DNA of 64,000 nucleotides, taken from contig JBAIAA010000441.1 of assembly GCA_037893245.1 (NCBI GenBank), forward strand, positions 2,046,001 to 2,110,000, written 5' to 3'. Below the pieces are notes generated by a model. It searched no databases. It was not told the DNA's origin and was given only the letters and a program-made list of their open reading frames with translations. Positions within the stretch are counted from its first letter, which is position 1. Every line of letters begins with the position of its first letter. Below, one piece after another: positions 1 through 9,149 of this stretch. The stretch comes from Crossaster papposus (Eukaryota > Echinodermata > Asteroidea > Velatida > Solasteridae). Position numbers and translations under genes: made by a program.

Positions 1-159
1 AGTGGCAGAAAGCGGATGGTTTAACAATAACATCGGCAGGCGGACCACCAAACAATGCTGGATATCGTCTATCTTGCTACGCTTGGTTCAGGGATATGAA
101 TAAGATCGAGAAAGTCACAGCTGTCCAAGAGAAACGACAAAGGGAAATCTCCGAAACCG
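1..159 (+). CDS. Internal exon of an unrecognised plus-strand gene
   Basis: The frame that starts with TGG at base 3 is open across the exon and reads WQKADGLTITSAGG and onward, ending in the basic, charged run AVQEKRQREISET. It stops at a clear donor (ACC G, then gtaaatg) in phase 1. The next exon at base 900 starts in matching phase, so the two join as D-ANQETSSDDD. The 5' part of the gene lies left of the window. I do not recognise the family; a mix of W, Y and C residues followed by a charged helix and an acidic, lysine-containing tail would suit a nuclear protein, but that is a guess. Confidence 0.55.
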
Positions 160-899
160 GTAAATGTCGCATGTTTACAATTACATTACATATGATAAAC
201 GTTTAGGGCCTAGACCCTCTCTATGATTTTATTTTCTTCCTTTAAGAATTCATGATCCTGCCGCTACTTGAGACTTTTGACTTTGTCGGGGCGATTATGA
301 AGTTCAAAACACCTCGTTTCTTTTGTGTGGCTCCTAAAAAGATTTTGACACTCTAATAAGTAATATGATAAGACCACAGTCCTTATTCTCCTAACAATTG
401 ACCTTCTCCTCAATAGTGTGCCCTGGTAAGCCGTGCTTTTACGGGGCCACACATTTGGACACACTTTGGTTAATAGTTACATGTAAACTGCTTGCTTTGC
501 CGTGCGTAATTTGTCCGAGGAACTGTGGAGTTGTAATTATAATGGATGTGTTCTGTAGTAAAATCGCTCAGCTTTTTTACTATTTGCATTTATGCTTAAA
601 TCTCGCCTCCAAAATTTTGAGAAATGTTGGCATCTGTTCTTACTTGGACGAAATGCACCGTGCAGTGGGCAATGGTAACTGTCATTTTGTAACCCAAAAG
701 CCTTTTTGTAAACCCCGGCTTCTATGTTTCGGTCCGGCTACATCACCATTGCCAAACTGCATGAATGAAGCGCAAAGTGGGGTTATATTGACCTTGTTTT
801 TATTTTGTATTTGTTTTTTTGTATCGAGTCATTTCGCTAAAATCCCTCATTGATTTTTTTTTCCCTTCTTGTTTCTCTCCATATTCAACCTATATGCAG
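160..899 (+). other. Intron of the unrecognised gene
   Basis: This stretch starts with gtaaatg and ends with a pyrimidine-rich tract and tatatgcag. It contains an accidental open frame of about 150 codons rich in C, F and L that has no family features. I see no other feature in it. Confidence 0.5.
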
Positions 900-1665
900 A
901 TGCTAATCAGGAGACGAGCAGTGATGATGACAGACCTACAAAAAAGACTTGTGTTCACACAGATCCAGTGCCAGCCTACCATCTAAGCCCCAACGTTAAG
1001 CCCCAGTCCCACCGAAAGCCGGATACGCTACGGCCTACGGATCACCCCGGATGCACTACGGTTCATATCCGGGGTTATCCGGGAGTGGAACCGTAGTCAA
1101 ACCGTGATAAACCGTAGCCAATCCTGGACCATCCGGGACCATCCGGGGACATCCGTAGTACGTCCGGGAAGTCGAGCGTCACCCCGGATCAACATCTAGC
1201 ATCCGGTGTGATCCGGGGCCATCCGGGAAGGGAGAGGTGGCGGCGGAGAACCGTAGTGAAACCGTAGTGAAACCGTAGTGATGACCACGGATGACCACGG
1301 AAACACTATGGATCACCACAGATTCACTACGGTTTCACCACGGATGTGCCACGGTTCACCGGGGTGAACCGTGGCACATCCGGGATGAACCGTGGCAGAA
1401 CCGTAGTGAATCCGGAATGATCCGGGCCCATCTGTGGCGAAACCGTAGTAGAACCGTAGTAGAACCGTAGTAGGACCGTAGTAGGACCGGGGAACATGCC
1501 ACTTTTTTTTCGATTGCCTTTCCGGACCACCCCGGATCAAACGTCTGTTTCATCCGGGGCGAACCGGGGCGAACCGTAGCATATCCGGCTTTAGTGGGAC
1601 TGGGGCTTCAGAAGCATGTCCTACCGGCCATGTGCAGTATCTGCAAAAAATTGCATGGGTTGTGA
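900..1665 (+). CDS. Last exon of the unrecognised gene, split by a MITE
   Basis: After the acceptor tatatgcag the frame reads D-ANQETSSDDDRPTKKTC and continues to base 997, where an inverted-repeat element begins. Read through the element, the protein ends inside it at 1094-1096. Directly after the element, at 1609, the same frame continues as QKHVLPAMCSICKKLHGL and stops at 1663-1665. The pre-insertion exon was therefore very likely 98 plus 57 bases long and ended with a CxxC motif and a basic patch. The acidic DDD next to PTKK resembles a nuclear localisation or CK2-type linker. Family not recognised. Whether the gene still works depends on whether the replaced C-terminus matters. Confidence 0.5.
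998..1608. mobile_element. Inverted-repeat element with internal ccgtagt repeats
   Basis: The two ends are inverted copies of about 35 bases: AAGCCCCAGTCCCAC, then AAAGCCGGATA and GCTACGG. The inside is unusually GC-rich and built from short repeats in both orientations: ccgtagtgaa or ccgtagtaga, and variants of atccgggg. There is no transposase, and the small open frames inside just read the repeats. No target-site duplication is obvious, so the superfamily is unknown. It interrupts a host coding exon. Confidence 0.75.
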
Positions 1666-2549
1666 AAATTGTAACATTAATGTGCTCACTTCAGTGATTT
1701 TGAGAATGATATACATGTAATTCCTAATTTTAATGGAAAAGTTGAGAGAATTATTCTCGAACTGGTTTTTGTGTACTAACTGACAATATTTAGGACAAGT
1801 CGGGAATCATTTTTTAGACACTTTTCATTCTTTTCATTCTTTTCATTCAGTTAACTTGCATTTTTCCTGTTCCACATGGCAACTATTTTCAAGGCTCTTT
1901 CTACATGTAATTGAAAAGTGTAACCTAGTTGAAACTTAATGGAACTACATACTGAAACATCCATTATGGAGTAAGAATATCCCTCTTTTTAAGAAAATAT
2001 TGTACTAAAAATAGGCATTTACACAAATTTAAATGTAATTATCATTTGCAAATTGTGCATACAATTCACCATTTCTGTCATTTCAAATGTTATTGCAACA
2101 TTGACTTTAATCACAAACAATTTAGTATTCCCAGTAAGGTTACAGATCCAGTGTCAAATAAAACTGTAGGGTGGGGCACAACAACCAAAAAGTCGGTACA
2201 GGGCCACAAATTGTGAAAATGTATTTGTTAATTCTTAATTGATTCTATTTATTTTAATGTCACTTTGCAATGTTATGTCCCATATCGAAAAAATAAGTGT
2301 GTACAGAAGAATGTGTAGTGCCGACAAGAATAAAATGACAAACAATAATTTTGTGTGGGTCTTTTTCACCCTTGCCACCAGGGCGGGACGAATTTTCTCC
2401 TTGCCAGTGCTAAGCCGTTTCAGCGCGGCCCAAGGGCGGCCGAGCATCACTACATGTATGTACATGTACATGTATAGCAAAGGCGTTTATTTTGTCTGAA
2501 ATTCACTCGCGCGCTGTATGAAGTTTAATAGTTTATTAGCATGAACAAG
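1666..2549. other. No gene seen
   Basis: AT-rich sequence with no convincing coding frame. It holds a short TACATG-type microsatellite at about 2450-2476. Confidence 0.5.
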
Positions 2550-2662
2550 GCAAAAATAAATCGCGAACAGCGAACTCACGCGGCCACAATACAAATCAAC
2601 TGGGGCCATCAGATGATGTCCATAGTGGCCGCGTGAGGTCGCTGTTCGCGATTTATTTTTGC
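2550..2662. repeat. Perfect-arm hairpin, about 37-bp arms
   Basis: The left arm 2550-2586 (starting GCAAAAATAAATCGCGAACA) pairs with 2625-2662. The loop is about 38 bases. The arms carry CG-rich steps (tcgcga, cgcggcc). It lies immediately left of the poly-G-ended element. Confidence 0.8.
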
Positions 2663-2667
2663 ACTGT

Positions 2668-3425
2668 GCATGCCAGGGGGGGGCGGAGGGGGGGCCCAAC
2701 AAAGTGCGCCACCAACGTTGAAATGTATCTCATTCGTTCTTCCACGCTCATGAGCCACACATCTCACACAGTAAACACGTATAGATCGCCCTCTCGAAGC
2801 GCGCCATTGAAACACGTACAAATATTCTCCGCGCTCGCTCCCCGATTTCAGTGATTCATGCAACGTCCGCAAAGCCAGGTACACAGGCACGATCTACACG
2901 AATTTTTGTTGGGGCGATGTCATTTTCTGCCATTTTCGTTCGAAAACAACACGATAAAACGCAAGGGGTTCACAGGCAGATTTTTTAAAAAATTCAGTAT
3001 ATCACTGCTACATCCTTTTTTAACGTATCAATGGAAAAAAGTGAGTGGGTTCGAAGCACGATTTTTCACAATTTATCGATTATTATTGCCCTTTTTAGGG
3101 GAGGTATTTGTCAACGTCGTTTGAGTATTTGTGCACAATCTCTACGTGCATCAACGGTACGTCAACGTAAAAAAATTTCGACTGCTTTTTTTCATTTTCA
3201 ATACAAATGTTGTCATTGGATGATAAAAATTAAGGTAAATAACAACGTTGTACAACTACAAAAGACAAGATGTTAAGATTGGATGCCAAAAACTCTTAAT
3301 TTTTCGCGTGAGAAAATTGTTCCCCCTATTTTGAGAATGGACGGTACCCCAGCGTTTCGCAATCACAGCCTCGAAGGGCCCCCCCCCCCCCCCCCCCCCC
3401 CCCTCCGCCCCCCCCTGGTGCATGC
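2668..3425. mobile_element. Poly-G-ended MITE, copy 1
   Basis: The ends are inverted: gcatgccaggggggggcgga on the left and a long C tract followed by tggtgcatgc on the right. The inside has no transposase. A related copy lies in opposite orientation at about 51.60-52.38 kb; shared internal blocks include the stretch around gacggtaccccagcg and the part near aacatcttgtc. The long C run at 3379-3403 is the element's terminus. Confidence 0.7.
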
Positions 3426-4355
3426 TAAACTATTTAGTCCAGGGGCCCAACCTAGCCAGGTTTAATCATCATTTCAAATGCAAAAGTTTTGAGGCGTGGA
3501 ATATGTTTTTTCTTAAGTTAATAGGCGAGTGGTGCGTTGGGAGGGGGGGAGCCCCCGACAGACCCCCAACATTCGATTTAATGATAAACTTGAGTGCAAA
3601 CCTAATTTCTTCATGGAGAGAAAGTTTATCGTGTACTGAATATGATTGGTGCTAAGTCAATTTAAGAATGTCTTCGTTTAGTGCTCATTACACGTTTATT
3701 CATAAATACGAATGCAAGGGTAAAACAAGTGTCAATGTGTAGCTGACACCTTGCTGGAGCAAAATCGGCCACTTAGGAAAGTTTCAAGTGGTGCCATCCC
3801 TAATTAGGAAAGGGTCAAAGGACATTATAAATAAATAAACACCATTAACCATAACGTTGAGTGCAACTTGCATTTATGTGTTTATCAACAGTTTATAACC
3901 GGTTTATAAACCAGTCACTGATCACAAGCTTAAGAACATGATAGTTAGTGCAAAGTCTGACTGGGAAGATCTTTAAGTAGTGTTAATTACACGTTTAATC
4001 ATAATTACCAGTGCAAGGATAAAACATGTGTCTACATGTACTTAACACTGTGATAGAGCAAAATGTGTCAATTAAGAAAATTCCAAATGGTGCCGTTCCT
4101 AAAGGCTTTTTCTTTACAACCACTGACCACTGTGTATTGCAAATCGAAAAAGAGAAGTGAACGCGGTACCACTTGAACCGTATAGGAAAGTTCCCAAAAT
4201 GTCGGTATTCACAAGACTTAGTGTAGATATCTGGAATCTGCCAGAAGTTGACAAGTACGGGCATAAGTTGGACCTCATGATTTATGGATGATGCAGCATG
4301 TACTAACGGGCCGAAAATATTCCGATGTGGGCTGGGTTCAACCTCCCAAAGCAGA
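3426..4355. repeat. Local direct duplication in a gene-free stretch
   Basis: Segments 3676-3820 and 3975-4110 are diverged direct copies. Both carry acacgttta, a block around aaaac and gtgtc, gagcaaaat and tggtgcc. No gene is seen in the stretch. Confidence 0.55.
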
Positions 4356-4827
4356 TTTATTCATATATTTATTTATTACATTTCTTTACCCAGGGTGTGC
4401 CCAAACAGTTTAAAAACTGGTTTTCATTGGGGCTCTGCATACATCATTAAATAAAATAACAGTACATGTACATATAAATACAGCAACATTTACACACAAA
4501 TACAAACATAAAATTCACAGACGTACAAGGATATTTACAGGAATACAAAACATTGATACATGTCTGTACATTAACATTAACAAAAAAGTTAAAAGTCCTG
4601 TTTAAGGCCAATTCTGATTTACGGAATGGCGAAAACCCGAAAAAAATACATTTCGGGGAGAAAAAGAGAAGGGGAAATGCCCATCCGGCTCCACATTATA
4701 GTGGCAACCAAGTTATAACTCCGTAGATCAGCGCAATTGGCATGCATAATATCAGCTCCGATTTAATTAATGGGCTTAAGGAGTCCAATGTTCGCAATTG
4801 TTCGGGCAGATTATTCCAAATATTAAA
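4356..4827 (-). mobile_element. 5'-truncated LINE tail, same family as 62 kb
   Basis: Reading on the minus strand, this is the 3' end of the LINE found whole-length at 61.86-63.83 kb. Shared blocks include cccagggtgtgcccaaacag, catccggctccacattat and tccaatgttcgcaattgttc. The left end is an AT-rich tail (tttatttatta on plus). Only the last few codons and the 3' untranslated part remain. Confidence 0.8.
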
Positions 4828-4933
4828 TTAAGATAAGTAAATGTGCTCTTGTGCTTATTATATTTGACAAAATAACCATCAAATTTAACAAGTTCAACAA
4901 TACAGCATTCAAATGACCTTTTTCAAGGCGCGT

Positions 4934-5330
4934 GTTACACCATTTGCAGATATCGAAAATATTTACTAGCGAATTATTAAGAAATATCTTACTTATTTAA
5001 AAGTAAATAATGATTCTAGGCATCCAGCAAAATGATTGCGCTATAGTTATCCTGTAATTATTCCGAAAAATGAAATTGTATAAACAAAAATTCGCGATCG
5101 CAGTACGGCGATCGCGAAAAAACAAAAATAACTGCCGGGAATAATAAGAATAACTACCGGACGCCGGTTGAAAACAAACGTTATTTTCCGTGCTTTTCTC
5201 GGCACCCATGATTGTAAAACTTCAGACAGGTAAGTTAAACGATAGTTACTATAAAATACGCCCCCCCCCCAAAAAAAAGGATCCACCCATTCATGATAAT
5301 TCAACAATATACCAATGGTGTATCCCACAT
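4934..5330. mobile_element. TTAA-type MITE, copy 1 (diverged)
   Basis: This matches the clean copy at 55.73-56.10 kb along its length, including ttacaccatttgcagatatc, the tcgcgatcgc hairpin around 5095-5118 and caatggtgtatccc near the right end. It has an A-run and C-run expansion near 5260. Confidence 0.7.
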
Positions 5331-6440
5331 TTAAAATGGATGCGGTTACTATCAAATTATAGGTTTTCTCGACCAATTTTAACAAGAATGAATTCAATTT
5401 AATACCCGGTTCATTCAATTTTGTTTAAAATGAATTCTCCGTTGCATCAGCATTCAACAGTCAAAAGGAATAATTCAATTTCAGCAGTTAGGGTAGTCCC
5501 TGGCCAAATAAGATCATTTAAATTCATGAGGTCGCAAAGATCATTCACTTTCGTAAAAGCCAACAGCAAGAGGCAGGTCAACCAATCAATTTCATCAATT
5601 TAATTGGCCAACATTTTGTATATGTTTACATTCCTAATCGTTTCTCTAGTATGTGCTTTCTGTGAATATATTATGTAAAGGTATTCTGATGAGAATTCAT
5701 TTTCACACTAATTCTGCGTTATACACCCCTATAGAGCGATTTGGAATGAAAAACAAATTAAACGAATAGAAGAAGATATGTTAAAAAATCTACATAAGAA
5801 ACATACATTTTGTTTGGGTTATTTTGTGTACGACCCCCTGATAATTTTAACCTTTTGTTTATGACATATATACATTTCGTCACCTTTTTTACAAAGAGCT
5901 AGACGCACAGTGAATTTTGAAGCACAGTCCAATACTGGTGACACTTTTTTTCTATGATCGGGTCTGAGCAAACCGTAGGCCTATACTCACACAAAGCAAA
6001 TTGTGTTCGTCCACAAATCCATTTCTAGTTGACAATGTTTCTGACCATGATGATATCATCACTCACTTTGGACAGAACTAGAAACGCCTTTTGTGTTTGG
6101 AAATGAATAGAATTAGTACGTACCGAGTCTTTTCAAGCTTACTCAGAATAATGCCTTGTAATTCCTGAACGAGGAGAAGAATCTTAAATTGGCCTTTTTA
6201 ACTTGTCTTTTTTTTCCCCCCGTTTTGGGTGGTTTTTACACGTTAAGTAATTACTTGGGTGAAATCTTTTTGGGGTTTTCATTTTGCCCTCCCCCTCCTC
6301 CTCCCCCATTGATTTTTTTTGTAAACATGTTGTTGCTGCAAGTCCTGTCCGCATTTTGTGGGGAAAAATGTGTATTTTGGGTATAATCTGTACATTGTAC
6401 GTTTTTCCTTTTGATGTTTATTTTCTTTGATTTTCTTTGA
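5331..6440. other. No gene seen
   Basis: AT-rich DNA. Small open frames here have no family features. A ctcctcctcccc tract lies near 6290. Confidence 0.4.
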
Positions 6441-7606
6441 TTCATAAAAGCCTGCTAACTTAGCAACCAACTAGGCCCCAGCCTGTAAATCCGTACTCTT
6501 TTATTTCCAAAGAGTGAACATTCACTCCATTCGAGTGAAAATTCACTCCCACAGTCTGGAACTAGAGACCAGACGTTTTAGAGGGAAATTAATTCACTCG
6601 AAAAATATTGAAATCTAATCAAATTCCACTGAAATCTAATCAAATTCCACTGAAATGGTACAATTTGTAAGTGTGTTTCAATCTAAATTTAGAGTGAGAT
6701 CCTCTCTAAAACGTCTAGTCCCTATAGTTTCACTCTTTGGAATTTAGAGAGTTAATTGTCTACTCCGTGGCTACCAACAAATTTTGTATGCGTAAAACCT
6801 TGTTAAGAATGTATTTGCCAGCGACATGTAGTTGGCAAGGCCGATATTCACAAAAGCCTGCTAACTTAGCAGCCAACTAGGCCTTAGCAGCTTGCTAAAT
6901 CCGTTATTTGCTGCTCCGTGGTTACCAACAATTTTTGTATTCATAAAACCTTGCTGAATGTTGCCCGCTATAGTTGGCAGCTAGATATTTTAAGCACGCA
7001 GTTAGCTGAGACATTTGGCAGTTCGTCAAACCCCAAAACCGGAAAATGTGAATTTGCATGACTGTCAATAGGATGGTGTTGTTTTGGATGGGTAAAATGA
7101 CTTTTAGGAACAACAGTAAATCTGATACATGAGGCATCAGTAAGGGCCCATGGCAAAGGAAAGAAACGTAAAGCCAATTATATATAGTGATGAAAAACAA
7201 CTTCTTTATAGCGGAAAAGTTTGATAAATTGAAAGACGTTCTTGGGAGTATAAGCACAAAGATGTCAACACCAATCGCAAGAAGAAAGATGCTAGGGGAG
7301 TTATCTTCACCCGGCATAGGGCTAGATTCAATAGAGCATTGGGAGACCTAAAAAAATAGGCTCTCAATACACAAATCCGAATCCCAGAACCATGTTATTC
7401 AATGTGAAATACCCCGTAACAAATTATTTAGTTGCCAACTAGTGACTTGGAGACACCCCAGATCAACCCTATAACGTTAGCAGCCTACTTCAACCAGCTA
7501 GCTTAGCAAAGTTTTATGGATATCATTTGATTTAGCTTCCGAATTGGCTTAGCTGTCAACTAGAGGCCATTTTAGCAGCCAACTAGGCTTAGCAGGCTTT
7601 CATGAA
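6441..7606. mobile_element. Inverted-repeat element with a second element inside
   Basis: The left end ttcataaaagcctgctaac and the right end gcaggctttcatgaa are inverted. The left motif recurs at about 6847 (ttcacaaaagcctgctaac), so the left side is duplicated. The repeat of ctccgtggctaccaac near 6760 and ctccgtggttaccaac near 6914 shows the same. No transposase is seen; a 131-codon minus frame inside (6922-7317) has no recognisable domain. Confidence 0.6.
6505..6742. mobile_element. Small MITE nested in the previous element
   Basis: Ends are perfect inverted copies of TTCCAAAGAGTGAA (6505-6518 and 6729-6742). The interior repeats gagtgaa-type motifs and catctaatcaaattccac-like direct repeats near 6612-6650. 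Confidence 0.65.
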
Positions 7607-8405
7607 CTTGAAAGAAATAAAGAAAAGTAAATAAATAAACAAATATTTATTTAATATATATAATAGGCAGAATAAAAAGATACAAGGAAAGAGGGCAAGA
7701 TGTTCTGGTTTAAAACACGGCTAAGTTTATTTTTAAAACATTAACTTTTCGACCATTCGGCCTTTATCAGGTTACAAATCGAGAAAAACATCAAAAAGTT
7801 AACGTAGCACCGCTAAACGTAGAAATGACAAATGGTAAGAGGTAGAGAGCCTCGCAATTACTTTTTTTAACTTCATATAGGCCTAGATCACGGCATAGAA
7901 AACTGGACTAAAAGCAATACTAAGTAAGAAATACTGAGGGTATTTAAAAGGACCATTTAGAGTCAACAAATAAAACTGGGTTAAGTATCAACTATAAATC
8001 ATAAAGGACACAGTCACTAAGTTACACCGTCGGTAAAACTCCTAAGAATTTGTAAAACGCAAATCCTCCCTCCACCAAACGAAGACACCGTATCGTACTT
8101 GCTATTCCAATAATTCATTTCTCTTGTTCAAACCATGCGCCATCCAATAAGCCTCTCCGGGTAAGAAGTATACCCGATCAAGGTGAGGGCTTGTGGTGGC
8201 ATTAAATTGTAATCTGTTGATGACAATTTAACGGAATGAAATTTCTCTCCGTTGTTAACCATTGAAGAATTATGGTCAGGAAATCTAATCTTCAACTGTC
8301 ATGATCGTGACGGGTGAAAAAGAAGTGTGGTAAATAATGGAAGGAAATTATAAATGATGTTTATATTTATTATTCGTCACAGGTGTAAACACAAATTTTA
8401 TGAAA
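7607..8405. other. No gene seen
   Basis: AT-rich DNA. A phrase around 7748-7765 (gaccattcggcctttatcagg) resembles 3' regions of retroelements, but nothing codes here. Confidence 0.35.
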
Positions 8406-8783
8406 CTGTATAGAGTGGGGCAGCATGGCCAACCTATTGTGCATTTTGTGATAAAAGCACCAAAATTGGCACAGGTGTAGATGGATAGATAGTAAGCAGA
8501 TATAGATATTGAGCCATCCCAAATTTGGTCTTGGACGGCCATTTTCCAAGATGGCCGCCAATCGCGTTATGTGAAATTGATTTGAGCATAGAATTACACA
8601 CAGATGATCAATATTGATGTTCTTGGTGTCTATTTATATAGATTTGGAGGTGCCAAAGCCAATTGTTATGGTTACAATATCCTCCGAGGTCACGATTTTG
8701 AATTGCTTCAAGGTTGCGCTCAAAATCCGCCTAAAATTGTGGTTTTGGGAAACTGCTCACAGTTCTCTCCTGTGGTCAGAAAG

Positions 8784-9149
8784 TCATTTCTGTGAGCAGT
8801 CGCCTTCACACACACACAGAGCTGTGCATTCCAGTCCAGCCTTTTTGCATTTGCAACGCCCCACACAAGCCTTTTTGCACTTGCATGACACTAGTTCATA
8901 GCAGGTGTTGGCTGCTTTGGGTAGAGTTGTCCAGTGTGGTTCATACAACCCATCATCATTCTTTGCCCATCCCCAGCTGGTGGGTGAAGGCAGTTCTGGT
9001 GCTGGAAGCAGTACTTGGCCCCACACATGGCCTCCCTGGTAGGCTGCCCTCTTGATGTGTTGCTCCAGTGCTGCCTTGGTTGGCGGGATCAGCTGCACAT
9101 TGTGCTTCTTTGCAAATAGTTTTTTCTCGCCTTGTTGATGTCCTTGCAC
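8784..9149 (-). CDS. C-terminal part with TSO1-like CXC cysteine cluster
   Basis: The frame includes KRAAYQGGHVWGQ, then PELPSPTSWGWAKNDDG and ends with a cysteine run CKCKKACVGRCKCKKAGLEC followed by CVCEGDC. The spacing resembles the CXC (tesmin/TSO1) DNA-binding cysteine motif, which binds zinc and DNA in that family. It overlaps the end of the 784-codon frame in another phase. The main frame reads KARKNYLQ at the point where this frame reads EKKLFAKKHNVQ, within a six-A run near 9122. One base lost from that run explains the shift, so the two frames were one protein. Confidence 0.75.
   Translation of the reverse strand: MQGHQQGEKKLFAKKHNVQLIPPTKAALEQHIKRAAYQGGHVWGQVLLPAPELPSPTSWGWAKNDDGLYEPHWTTLPKAANTCYELVSCKCKKACVGRCKCKKAGLECTALCVCEGDCSQK

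Noticed and set aside
398-853. 151-codon plus-strand gene
   Set aside because: It lies wholly inside an intron bounded by good splice sites and has no family features.
6922-7317. 131-codon minus-strand gene
   Set aside because: No domain, lies within a MITE, and overlaps another frame of similar length.
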